In this document: positions 1 through 12,149 of the stretch, in pieces
Position numbering within the stretch: the first letter of the stretch is position 1
Layout of the letters: the number at the start of each line of letters is the position of its first letter
Assembly: GCA_021209875.1 (NCBI GenBank)
Contig: JAGYVD010000002.1
Coordinates: 372,001 to 436,000, forward strand
Direction: 5' to 3'
DNA length: 64,000 nucleotides
From: Rosellinia necatrix
Taxonomy: Eukaryota; Ascomycota; Sordariomycetes; Xylariales; Xylariaceae
Made by a program: the position numbers and the translations under genes
The notes under the pieces: model-generated
The model's input: the letters and a program-made list of their open reading frames with translations, nothing else
Told to the model about the DNA's origin: nothing
Database searches by the model: none

Positions 1-2350
1 GCAGGCGGCCTTGTGATGCTCGGACTTTCGATGTTCGTCAGGTTAGCGCCAAGCTCCATTGATGGTATACTCCCGGTGCTGGATGCCGGACTGGGATTGG
101 TGGCGATGATTTCGGCATCGGGGCAACCACAGCGAGCTTGTTGGTGATAAATTGGCCGATCCAGACCCGAATACTCAGGGAGAGCCGTGTTGGCTTGAGT
201 TGCGCGGCAATCAAGCACGGTGAAGGGCGAATCGATACTGATCTCGAAATGGCGCCGCTTCTTACCGGCTGGATCGTCTGGGTCAAGCCTCGAGATGCGC
301 ATGACGATCTACATCCCATTTGGTTAACATGCAAGTCCTTCAAGGCCAACCATATATTGGAGACGGAAAAAAAAAAAAAACAACATACCTTAATCCAGTG
401 GTGGACGTTAACGTTCTTCCAACTACAATCCGGATGTAGACGGATATTTTTATTCTTCGCCATCTGTTCGCATGTTGGGATCTGAACATGCATTTCCATC
501 TCCGTTGGTCCCCAGAACGATTCTAATCCCAGGTCCAGGTCGCCGAGCATGTTGGCCGACGGTTCGGGCAAAGGTTCAGGTACAGTCTGGTTCATAGCGG
601 CTGTCAGGCCCCTGCGCTTCTGCGCATGCGCCCGAGCCTCATGCCTTTGGTCAGGAGAAAGCTCGCCGCCGCTCAGTATCCTTATCTCCGACGTCTCAAA
701 CTGCTTGTCCAGGGGCTTCCCGGCCGCCTTCTCAAAAATAAGAATTTTACGGCCTGGGTCTTTTCGGGTGACTCTCCGGTCGGCCGTCCAATATTCAACA
801 GACTCGGTCACAAACACCTTGATCTTATGGACTTGCACCTTCGCCAACGGGGTAAGTTTGAAGGCGATGGGAATTTGGGCGCCTATCGGGAAAGATTTGC
901 CTGATATCATGATGTCGTAGTGAAGCTGATCCTCCCACTGCCTGCTTATTGAAATCGGCTCCGTCATCTCGAGTGAGAGCTGGTCAGGAACCCGGACAAT
1001 ACGCACTTCCTTCGACCCGTGAAGATTGGGCTTGAAGGCGCCCGCTCGCTCCACAACTGCCTCCAACTCCCATTTCACTGATCCGAATTGAAGTCGCGTA
1101 GTCTCCAGCTGGTGGTGGTCAATGGGTAGCTCGAAGGAGTATTCATATTTACCCGGATAGAACGATTTATACGCCCTAGGTTGCGCCGCCTCCGCGCCCG
1201 GCCAATCTCCTTTCCCAAAACTACGCGATTGGACGGATTTGAGTGATAGCCGCTTATAGTCCTGGGGGCTAAGGTTATTTGTAGCACCCCCTCGCCTCAA
1301 GACAGAGGAGATAGTAGAGGAGGTAGGCATTGACAAACTTCTGTTCGTGGGTTCCGCGCATTGTCGAAGAGTGTAGGTGCACTGGTTCCCGAATTCGGTT
1401 TCCCATGTCTCGTGGATGGCATGGAAAAAGGTCAAAACTTGCGTGCGTAGAGATACCTCCTCATGCTGCTCGATTTTCATGGGTGGAATCCCTTCAGGCC
1501 ATTCCGTCCTAGCTTTCCCGTGCAGCTTGAGTGTGACCGACTTTAGCTTCACCTTCTTTGTGATGTTCAGTTGCAATTTGCCCCGGAGAAGCGCGGTGGA
1601 GTTGTCCGTCTCGTGGTGTGGGTGGCCATCGTGATCAAAACCAGTCAGGAATAGATTGGGTTCGGCAAGAATTATCGAACACTGTACACCACTCCCGCTC
1701 GCAACCGGCTTTGGAACCTCTGTAACGGAGCTCATAATATTCTTAGCCGAGCGGACCGACATCATGCTGTTCCGGTGCGCATTTTGGAAAGCCGAGCCCA
1801 TGGTAGACATCCTACGCGCTTCGGGCGCAGCAGCGCCGGCCGCCAATGCCGTGCCGGGCGGGGGTATCGATATCATAGATAACGGCCGCTCCCTATGTGG
1901 GCGAACGTCGCCAGTCTCGGTTGGGGTCTGGGGTACGCTTGTCGCAGGTAGAATGTCAACACCGTTAGGCTGGGTAGTGGTCGACTTGAACGGAGCCAAT
2001 ACTTTTTCAAATACACGCCGAGATGACCGGTAGTGAGATCCTTCCTCTTCGTTTGTGGCCCTCACTGCCGTCTCGTTGTTCTTATTCTTCTTTGTCTTTG
2101 CTTTGCCAGCTCGCCTACATTTGGCCAATTCAGCTCGTACTTCGTCTGGGATGTAACCCGAAGGGTAGGAAGTAATATGAATTGATTGGGGTCGCCGTTC
2201 GCGTGGTTGGATTTGAGGACTTGGAAACGAGAGACCGGTGTGACAGCTCCTGCGCTCCTCGCCTCCGGGGCTGTAGAAGACGTTTCCACCTGACGGACGA
2301 GTGAGGCTCTGGTCGGCGCGTCTGGGCCGATTCCAATCTGCCCTTGACAT
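1..2350 (-). CDS. Alpha-arrestin (CreD/ART-like) protein, 3' end cut by window edge
   Basis: This is probably an adaptor that recruits a HECT ubiquitin ligase to plasma-membrane transporters, the role of fungal ART/CreD proteins. Exon 1 is 2350-389 (654 codons). An 80-bp intron (388-309, donor GTATGT) follows in phase 0, and exon 2 runs from 308 off the left edge. The first 220 residues are basic, Ser/Thr/Pro-rich and look disordered. The arrestin N-terminal sandwich starts near residue 224 (CSIILAEPNLFLTG) and continues to about 450, interrupted around 330-390 by a Ser-rich insertion. The arrestin C domain starts near 475 (LHYDIMISGKSFPIGAQIPI) and crosses the intron into exon 2 (reading IVMRISRLDPDDPAGKKRRH). 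Any C-terminal PPxY ligase-binding motif lies outside the window. The start is the first ATG of the long frame; a later start would lose only disordered sequence. Confidence 0.88.
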
Positions 2351-5300
2351 TGTGAGATGTTAGAGTTATGTATACACGGTTGAGGTAGGTAGACGGCGAG
2401 TGATGAAATGGGAGTGAGACGAGAGGGTCCGGGTGAGTTCATATCCTGATCTTAAGCCACAGGCAACCTCCTCGTATGAATGGCATAGACACAGTCTGAG
2501 CACTTGTTTCCATACGAGCCAGGGGAGACCAGCAGGGAAAAACGATGCGGTTACAGATGTGCGCAAAGACGCCGGGGGTATCATAGGTTAGGGTAGCTAG
2601 ACATAGATGGACAGGGCGGGAATGTATAAGACGGGAAGTAGGGCGAGTGGGTTCACCAGGGACGACAGGGGATAGACGAGGGCAATCCGACTCAGACAAG
2701 CAAAGCGCGAGGGGGAGCACAAGCGCATACAGAAGTATATGAGCTTCATTTAGGCTTAGACGGATCGATGGAGGAGGACCACCCGGGCGGGACACGGGGA
2801 AGAGCGGCAACAACAGGAAGCGGGAATGCGAGAAGGAGACAATCGAGACCTTGACTTACAGGCGGGATGTACAGCGCAAGTACCGGCAGCACTACGTTGG
2901 ACGTTACCTATGTAGGTAAAGTACGAGTCGACCGAGGGGGGGAAAAGAAATAATCACGAGATGCTACGGCGGACATGCGTCAGGCAAGCATAAGCGGGAG
3001 AGAGGGAAGTGAGGGTGGTGCGGTCTGTGTCTGCCGGCTGTGTGTTGCGCTCTCCTTGGCACGCAACGCCAGTTGTCATGGATGGGCAGAAGCAATCAGG
3101 CTGGCAATGCGCAGGAGTGCAAGTACGGTCTGGGCTAGGCAAGAAGTAGTGTCTGGGCAGAGTGTACTTACAATAACTTGGTAGTGGTGTCTGGGCAGGA
3201 TGTCTGGGTAGCGTGTCTTGGGGGTGGTAGTGTAGTGTATGCTATGCGTCCGGGGTAAACAACAAGAATCAATATTACCACGTAGCGCCGAGCGCAGACG
3301 CTGCCGAAGGAGAGGAGGGGTCACCCTAGTTCGCAAGCCTGTCTCCGTCTCAGGAAAAGATGCCCAATATATCCCGGGACCCGCTTTCTCGGTAATGATT
3401 ATGAGATGTGTTGTTGCTCGTGGTAACTAACCACTGTTGGTACCTAATTGCATGTTAACAGGTATCGTATGCCGAATGTCGTAATGCTGCACATGTAGGT
3501 CCTGTCTCCGATGTATGTATGCAGACAGCCCTCCGAGCTGCTACTGCACCCGCCGTTTGCGGAGAAGGAACGGGAGGAGAAGCAGGGGGGGAAAAAAAAA
3601 AGAAAAAAAAAAGAGGTCACCGTCACTAACGAAGTCGCTGGTGAGGCATGAGAGAATGAATCAGATGATACATACAGTATCAACGCCCGGCACAGTACGG
3701 TGCGGTATAGTGCAGTGCAGTGCTCCAGATGTACAATAGACAGCTGCGTACGCTAGATACATGGGTCGTGGCGCGCATGGTGTAGAACTCCAGCGTGGTG
3801 GATGTCAGGTGAGATGGATTGGCCTGTGGGACGTCGGAGGTGAGAAGGAGGGGTCGATCATCGGAGACGACGAGACTCGGGGAACAATTGGTGATGGCGC
3901 CAGAAGGGACGAAACAACAGGCGCGTGCCTGGCTTGGTCTGGCCTGGGTAGTTGCCCAGCAGACAGGCTAGGTACCGAAGTGATGGGCAGGAGCTAAATG
4001 GGACGATATAGTACTTGCCCAGGTACATACAACGGCCGAGATAAATGTTGGTAGCTTCCCTAAATCACGAGAGACTAGTATTATTGTGGATTAGACAACC
4101 CAGCTGATCTGAATGCAAGAACAGAAGGAAAAAAAATAAAAAATTAAAAATTCATCATGGAATAATTACAAAAGGAAAAAGATCAGAATAAGAAACATGC
4201 CGCAGAAGAGAGTGCGTCAGCAAGGAAAACCCTTTATGCATTGCACTATGCCTTGGTCTCTGCGTTTATTTACATCTTTCACAGCCCTCGACATAGTATG
4301 AAACAGCGAGGTGAGGCGAGCTTGACTCGTCGGTTGTGATCTCGCGGTAACTATGACGCGAACATGTGAGGACCTCGAACGAACGACAGCCATGGATAGC
4401 GGTCGTTATGCCGAGAGAAAACGATGGCATATGAACCAGCTCCGCGGCGCGGTGTGTCAGTGGGGTAGGTATCTAGGTACCTATGATGTATTGCTTGCTG
4501 TATCCTAGCTCTTTTCTCCTCTTCTTATTGGCTGAGAGAGAGCCTGCATGCACTGCGACAATCCAGCTCCTCACTCCTCCCGCACCGCGCATCTGCAGTT
4601 AGCATCCCTGTCCTACTTATATAGCCGGTTATGCGCCGGTATGCTGCTGTTCTTTGCCCATACTGCTGCATGGTACTATGTTCGGTACCCAGCCTTGGAA
4701 CTCTCAGGTAACTAAGCTACGATACTTACATATCTACCTGAGTAACCTACCTGCCTACCCTCTCTCTAGATATGCGGTACTGTTGTATGGATCTAGTTAT
4801 CTGGAGATTGGAATCACACTTGTCTCGTGGCTTTCCATGGTGGGCACATCTCCAAACAGCCCCTACATACATATGTATGTACCACCTCCAAGCGGCATAT
4901 CGATGCTCCCACGCCCAATATGACTTAGATTAAGTCCACCGCCGATGGTAGACAAATTGGGTAGTAGGTATCCCGGCGCGGTCGTCCGTCCTTCGGGCTA
5001 CCGCCCTCTGCAGTATGGTGCTAGACGATACCCGCAGCAACCCCGAATTCCCATCGCCATCACCGCCATTCCCGTCTAGTGCATGTCCGGCTATACCCTC
5101 CATTCTGTAGCCACTTCCCTGCAGGTAGTACACGGCTCTCGTGCACATCAACGCAAGCGGTAAGTGAGTGCGCGTACAAGAGAGGGGGAGAGCGAGAGAG
5201 CGAGAGCCCCCGGCATTCGGGAGTGGACGCCGACATATAACGGGCGGCGCCTGTTTCTTCATCAACCGCCAATCATATCCACGAAGATTCCAGGACAGCC

Positions 5301-7810
5301 AAGTTCCACGAACCACATCCGGGGGCATATATGGAGAGGGTTTGGGCCAGCCTAGGTATACCCGTCGCCCCGGCTCGAGCATCGTCCCACGTCACATTTG
5401 GATAGCAAGATCGCACCCATCGACGGTCATTACCGATCAATCCAGACTCGATCCTCTACTGCGCTCTCAGACATGCATAGCTGTTGGCCATTACGCGGGG
5501 CCAGCCGATACCCGGCGTCCATTGTTTCGAGGCTGCCTACATATGTAGAATCCGACATGGTGTTTCTTGAACATTATCATGCGCATCGACCTGCTTGCAC
5601 ATGGGCGCACCGGGATCTGAACAATCCCCCCCGATTCGTAGCTCATGCCACGGGCCAAGCCATCCCCCGATGACTCGATGACCCGGAGTCGTTGGCGATT
5701 TGGGACCATCAACATGTAATCTACTGCGCGTTTTTATCGCAAGCTGGCTGCTCCTCGTGATGCGCCACCAAAAACAATTCTTCGTGCAGTGCTGGCTCCC
5801 CCAGTTCCCATCCGGCATTTCTAAAGTTTACAAAGGCTTACCAATCTCTGTCATATAACTACCTAAGTACTCCATACATCGTAGCGCCGCTGTACCTTCG
5901 GGTTTAATTGGTGGGGTACTTCCTCTTGCTCCTCAACCCTGCGAAGAAATTTGCAATTGGGTTATGCACCTGGTTGACAGATTGACCCCAGCATAAGGAC
6001 TGAACCGTTATGATTTGCCTAGGCAAGTGCGTATGCCGAGGTGTAATTCCCTTACGATATATATCCACACTTCCAGCGCCAACACGAGCGTTCAATGCAA
6101 AAGCAGCGATTACATGTTACGGGGTGAGGCTTTGGTCATTGTTTTGCCAGCCCAGTGCCCAGTCCGTTACCAGCCAAGCCAGCCAAGAGATTAGAGCGAT
6201 TCCGGGCATTGCCAACCAAGCCACCAAGCATCTTGGCTATTCCCGGCAACTTCATATCAGTGGCCAGATGACGCATAGGGCTATCCATCAACGAGACCAG
6301 AGAACAAGCCCGCTGACTCGGCATCTCTCTTAATCGAGTGATGCTTGTGTTTCTGGTGTGTCTTCTACATCGGGGTTATTTTCACATCGCTATGATGTAA
6401 TCTCTCTGAGTTGGGCACGGCTGAACAGCCCTGTTGTGCCACGTCGTGTATGTGTCTAACCGCAGGGCTGTTACCAAGCCGCCGTTTCAATCCCAATTCA
6501 TTGGCTTTCGGGTTACCCTTGCAACACGATCATCTGTGGTACCGTGCTCTCGGTAGCGCCTTGGTTTTTGATGCCTGAGCTTACTTCAAGGTACTCTAAT
6601 CTTATCCCGCCTCATCTTTTTTTAGGCAAACAAAATTTTCCCTAGAAAAGCGAAAGAACGAAAGCACGAGAGCGCGAAATTAGTCTGCTAACGAAAGTTC
6701 TGTGGAGACCAGACATGAAATGGCTGGTTTTCGGGGATACAGAGAATTGCCTCATCGGAAATGGAGAAGAATAATAAGGCTGGAATCCGTCCAAGGTGAG
6801 GATAAGCACCGGGAGTTAAGTGTCTGTAGCTAGTGCATAGCGACTCAAGAGTCGTGCCGCAATCGAATTGCCGGACTTACGCGATAACCACCTAGTGTAC
6901 CTCGTCGTATTTTAGTGTAGGATCCGAGTCGAGGAATCGCTTAATCAGTCTAGTCGCGAGTCGCGAGCCAAGAAAAGGTCGGACATAGCTATATCCGTCA
7001 CTGCCCAGAATAATAAATACCCTATTCTGCCCTACAAAGAACTTAAAAACCAGGCATGCGCACACATGGGCCCCCAGACTTAATTGGGTTACTTTTTTAC
7101 TGTCAGCAGTGAACAATGGATCAAAGCTTGGATAGTCAAAGGATTCTTAGCTTTGGTATTATTCTGAATATCAATATAGCATCATAAGCCCTAAAATAGT
7201 TGATGAAATTGGGCACCACTCATCCAAGTGAGTCCGTGAGCCTTTCCTAGGTGCTCTCGCCAAGCATCCGTGGGTCGGCCATCTGCGAACAAACCCTAGT
7301 AGTGTACAACGACACAATGGTGTTCGGGCTCCCCTCCGGCTCGATATCCTAGGCCTCTCACCTGGAACACGCGGTGAAGGCCGTGTGTGGGTGATTTCAG
7401 CTACTATTGCCGAGAGCAGATGGGTATCTCATTGTGTGTGTCTTATGTGCACACGGCTCACGCCTCTTTGGGTGCTGTTTTGGTCTACTTTGACGCACTC
7501 CAACAATCCCAGCACGAAATAGATAAGCTGCTTTGATATATGTGTTTCACTAACAGCGCATCACCTTATAATGTAACAGTAGTTGCATCGCCTTTTCGGG
7601 AAGTGCCTTATGACGTGCTTTCATGCCTCGGCTATATGGGCACGCACAAAACCACTTTCTTTGTTAAAATATGCTCCCATTGTTCCAACACCAACACGCA
7701 AAAGACCAATGCACAGCACAGGTAGGTTTCAATTGGCTACCAACACTTAAAAGTAACTTGATATTAGCTGGAACAGCCAATCGATTAGCTTAGATAGGCA
7801 TTATACATAC

Positions 7811-7829
7811 ATATATATATATATATATA
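7811..7829. repeat. (AT)n microsatellite
   Basis: A nearly pure AT dinucleotide run embedded in a longer CATACATATAT...ACATGTACATAT stretch within the gene-poor region. Confidence 0.9.
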
Positions 7830-8290
7830 CATGTACATATTACAATATAACATATATAATGCGCTAGCAAATGAATAGAAACCTGCCGGGCGCCTGTTCA
7901 AGTAAGCTCACTCTCCTCAAGATAACCCACATATATAATAGTTAACGGAGCGATAATTGGGAGACATCGGCTTTTCTTCTCGCTCTTTCAGTTGTTCAAT
8001 ATACGATGAATGCGGGGGTTCTCTCGGGCTGGTGGGATAACTCTACAAGTATATCTAGATGCTTAGATAATGTTACGAACCAAGCCACTGTATGTAGTGT
8101 AATACAAATTAAGAGGGTTGGTTCTCCGCTTGGGACCAGACCCTGATTTACCATCAGCCTTAACTTCCCGTTTAGGGAGCTCAATCGTGCATCAGTCGAT
8201 CGCCACCGACCTATGCTTGCACGTTACTGGCAGGTACGAGGAACAATGATACTCCGTCTCACCACCAAACACATGCAGTAGATAAGTACT

Positions 8291-8330
8291 TGTAGGCATA
8301 AGTAGGCACAAGTAGGTACAAGTAGTGTAC
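8291..8330. repeat. Four 10-bp tandem units (AGTAGGCACA-like)
   Basis: Four consecutive 10-base units (TGTAGGCATA, AGTAGGCACA, AGTAGGTACA, AGTAGTGTAC) keep an exact 10-bp register, close to one helical turn, and run into TACCTAG. No gene lies nearby, so a function cannot be assigned. Confidence 0.75.
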
Positions 8331-9590
8331 CTAGTCAATTAGATAGTGGCTACCTCCCGGGTATGTGGTTTCCATAAATACCGCCCGGTTTCACCTTTTC
8401 GATCCGTAGCAGTCTAGGTAAGGCACAAAGTGGTGCATGCCACGGGAGGTATGTCATGGTGGATCCCTCAATGTGTTGAGAACATCTCCAGAGACAACAT
8501 TCCGCTCCGACATTCTTGGCCGCTTGCATTGTGTGTAGCACACATAAGGTAACTTAATTAATGACTCTCTGTCTAGACCCAACATGTCTCAGGCGATCGG
8601 TGTGGTGCGTACGGTGCGTACGGTGCCTGACGATCCTGCCTACAGTCGAGCCATCTTTTCCCTGAATTGGTAGGTCTGTGAATGGTGATGCGAAGGACAA
8701 GGATGAGGGAAAGGGTCACGTATGGGACTTGGGCGCATACGATCTAGCAAGCCCGACATGATAGATGGGACCTACCTACCAGAGGTCGCAGTGCATGCGC
8801 CTGGTCCTCGTATACGGATACGTACCCATCCCGGCTCAATAACAGCACTGCACCACCACCTCCAGGCGGTTGGTTAATGAGGAACTTGGCGCCATTTGCT
8901 ACCGTTCACCACCAAGCGACCGCCTTGAGCCTTGAGCACCGACATGACAACGACTGGACCGGACACAGCTCCTAGGGCTTAATTAAAGATGTTGCCTCGA
9001 CGTTCCTCTCCTTCATGCTTGGCTTGCTTGCCATCGTCGCCGCATGGATTGGCATTTGCTTGACAAAAGCTTATCTTGCTCATGCCGGACGTCGCCAGGG
9101 TGATCGCCTGCCTGATCGGGATAAGGGAGGGCACATCGACCCATCAAGACGCGGGGGAGCGCAGCCTTGGCAGGCCGATGATGTCTAATAGGGGTCAGGG
9201 CGCATATGTCATGGACATGTCCTTGGGAACCCTCTACTTCCAGTTCCCAGCCCGGTAGGCCATGTCGACACAGGCTGCATTACATTACCGTCCATGTTGC
9301 TTCACGCTGAGAGATGCCGTTCAGTCCCGGGATATTCGACGTGGGATGCTGTAGAGGACTAAGCAGACCTGTTTTGGGAGTTTCATTGACAAACTTTGCG
9401 GACTTTAAACCCCACATGTAGCAAATAAAATAGAATTCGGGGGTTTGTCACGAACATGTTGGATGGAGCACTACCGGGGGTATTTCCTGATATTAAGCGC
9501 TGCATCTGCTCGTATGCAACCAATGCAACCGGACTCGGGGCGCTGCGCAGATCAACGCCGCAATAAGACAGCGGGAAGGGATCACCGCAC

Positions 9591-9610
9591 CTATAAGAGG
9601 GCAGTTGGCC
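9591..9610 (+). promoter_or_regulatory. TATA-like core promoter element of the tripeptidyl peptidase gene
   Basis: CTATAAGAGGG followed by CAG and TTGGCC lies 112 bp before the ATG of the S53 peptidase gene. Nearly the same string, without the CAG, lies upstream of the RiPP precursor gene (30187-30171, minus). Confidence 0.45.
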
Positions 9611-9702
9611 CCCCTTTGAGGTTCAGACCCTTTGCTTCAAGGGATTGTCCTCGGCCCTTCCAGTCGTGGCATTGTTAGACGTACCTTCGATTATCCTCCG
9701 CC

Positions 9703-11668
9703 ATGTTGTCTCTGACCACTGCTCTGTTCGTCACAGCGGCTTCGGCCCGGCTGATGGACAGCCTGCCGTCCGTTCCCAAGGGATGGACTCAGCTTCGGCC
9801 CGCTGCTCTGAGCGAGCCGATCACGCTCAAAGTCGCCCTCCCGCAGCAACATGCCAGCGAATTGGAGCAGGCCGTCATTGACATGTCGACTCCAGGACAT
9901 GCCAGCTACGGGAAGCACATGAGCCGCCTCGAGCTCCGGTCCTACACTGCCCCGACAACCGAGGCTGTTTCTTCCGTGGTGAGCTGGCTTGGAGGCAGCA
10001 GCATCAAGTCCACGGTCGATAACGACTGGATCACCTTCTCTACCACGGTAGAGAAGGCGAATGCGCTGCTAAATACCACGTTTGCGTGGTACCAGTACGA
10101 GAATGGAGGCGGCCCGAAGCTTCGGACGCTCGACTACAGCGTGCCCGATGAGCTGGCAGGCAGCATTGACCTGATCCAGCCGACTACCCGATTCGGCCAG
10201 CTTGGCGCGCGGAAGTCGACCATCTTTGACATGCATATCCTCCCCGACGACGCAGAGTTCAAGGTCGACGCCACCAGCGCCGCCGCCGCCGACTGCAACG
10301 TCAACCAGATTACCCCGGCTTGCCTCAAGTCGCTGTACAACATCAACTACAAGCCTACTGCGAGCGGGAATCTTGTGGCCTTCGCCTCCTACCTCGAGGA
10401 GTATGCTAGGTATTCAGATCTGGCTTCGTTCGAGTCCAGGTGGCTGCCGACCGCTACCGGACAGAACTTCACCGTTCAGCTCGTCAACGGTGGACTAAAC
10501 AACCAGAACAGCAACAGCGACAGTGGTATGTTTTGGAGCTCCCATTATCCTGTAATTTCAACCCCCGCTAATTAGCCGCAGGCGAGGCGAACTTGGATAT
10601 TCAGTATATCCTGGGTGTTAGCGCCCCAATTCCCATCCTCGAATACAGCACCGGTGGCCGAGGGTAAGTAGACGTTGCCAATCGAGTCCCGGGTCGCAGC
10701 TGTGCTAACTAACATGACCAGCCCTCTCGTCCCCACCCAGGATGAGCCCGGCCCGTCATCCAACGAGCCGTACCTAGAGTTCTTAACCTACCTCTTGGCC
10801 CAGCCCGACTCTGCGCTCCCGCAGACTCTCTCCACTTCATACGGCGAAGAGGAGCAGAGCGTGCCGGCAGAGTATGCGCTCAAGGTGTGCAACATGTTCA
10901 TGCAGCTGGGCGCCCGTGGCGTCAGCGTCTGTAAGTGATCCATCCTTTTGGGAATCTTGTCCCCCCCAACCCTCCCTCCCCGTTAGTTATCCCAGCCCCG
11001 AGATTTCGATGCGCTGACCGGTGCGGCGGTTCATAGTGTTCTCCTCCGGCGACTCCGGTCCGGGAGACTCGTGCGTCCGCGTAACGGACGGCGCGCCGTA
11101 CTTCCAGCCGACGTTCCCCGGCGCCTGCCCCTATATCACCTCGGTCGGCGCCACGCGCGGCGTGAGCCCCGAGGCGGCGGTGAGCTTCTCGAGCGGCGGG
11201 TTCAGCACGCTGCACGCGCGCCCGTCGTGGCAGAACAGCGCCGTCAGCACGTACCTGGGCTCGATCGGCAAGACGTACGCGGCGTACTTCAACGCGTCGA
11301 ACCGGGGGTTCCCGGACGTGGCGACGCAGGGCGCGTCGTTCGCCGTCGTCGACAAGGGCCGCAACGCGCTCCTGTCGGGCACCAGCGCGTCGTCGCCGGT
11401 GTTCGCGGGCGTCGTGGCCCTCCTCAACGCCGCGCGCAAGTCGCAGGGCCTCGCCCCGCTCGGCTTCCTCAACCCCTTCCTCTACGCCAACGCGGCCGCC
11501 TTCACCGACGTCCAGACCGGCGCCGGCGTCGGCTGCTCCTCCAACTCGGCCTTCCGCAACGGCGCCCGCTGGAACGCCACCGCCGGCTGGGACCCCGTCA
11601 CCGGCCTCGGCACCCCGCTCTTCGATAAGCTGCTGGCCGCGGCGGCGCCCGGTGTCAAGAACCAGTAG
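9703..11668 (+). CDS. Secreted tripeptidyl peptidase, S53 sedolisin family
   Basis: An acid serine peptidase that removes tripeptides from N-termini, secreted as a zymogen. Exons are 9703-10525, 10582-10663, 10722-10930 and 11037-11668, giving 581 residues, typical for fungal sedolisins. A signal peptide ([15 protein letters not shown]) is followed by a pro-kumamolisin prodomain to about residue 195 and then the catalytic domain. Family catalytic residues are visible: E276 and D280 in EANLDIQY, the oxyanion Asp in FSSGDSG (about D377), and the nucleophile S488 in [12 protein letters not shown]. The C-terminus keeps the D-rich calcium-site region ([11 protein letters not shown]). The frame is continuous across all introns. 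A TATA-like element lies 112 bp upstream. Role inferred: extracellular protein digestion, though an N-terminal trimming peptidase for secreted peptides is also conceivable. Confidence 0.93.
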
Positions 11669-12149
11669 GTCGGCGGTGGTGGTAGGGTAGGCCGACGGTT
11701 CGTTATATATAAATAGATAAATAAATAAATATCGTTTTGGAGCAGCACTTGCCTTCGGGGGGTTTACGTCTCCGTATTATATATAGTGTATGTTGGCGCT
11801 TCGTATTGAGCATTATTACATCGCTTAAGATAGGACGTCTTGAAGAATTTTCCTATCCATCTATTAAATAACGTGATGATTACGCAAGGCGGACTAAGGT
11901 ACCTGACAAGCTTATTATGGAACTATAAACTTAGGATAACTAAGCATAAAATGATTAAAGCTCAAGGTTTAGTAGTGGAATTCCATCCACTATAAGAATG
12001 ATTGACGTTTGTTTTAGGGGCTCCTCCTCCTAGCGCATGTGCTACACTCATTGCTTGGATGTATATATATCACGACTCTGACTTTATCGGCTTGGCTATC
12101 AATGAACTCACGACGTTTGCACAAAACCTCTCCAGACTACGCGTCAGAC
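11669..12149. other. Intergenic region between convergent genes
   Basis: The 3' flanks of the S53 peptidase (plus) and the FAD monooxygenase (minus). An AATAAATAAATAAAT stretch near 11711-11731 could serve as the polyadenylation region of the peptidase. I see no gene. Confidence 0.6.

Larger units (their letters stand above)
2351..9702. other. Gene-poor intergenic region, 7.35 kb
   Basis: I found no convincing gene on either strand. The open frames here (up to about 150 codons) have no recognisable domain, mixed amino-acid composition and no consistent splice-linked extension. The part next to 2350 presumably holds the arrestin promoter and 5' UTR. The rest contains short low-complexity stretches (A-rich near 3590-3612 and 4130-4150), an AT dinucleotide run, 10-bp tandem units near 8291-8330, and scattered GTAGGTA / TACCTAGG words. 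Confidence 0.6.

Noticed and set aside
4930..5382. 150-codon open frame (minus) in the gene-poor region
   Set aside because: Sequence looks random, overlaps equally long frames on the other strand and has no splice-linked extension.
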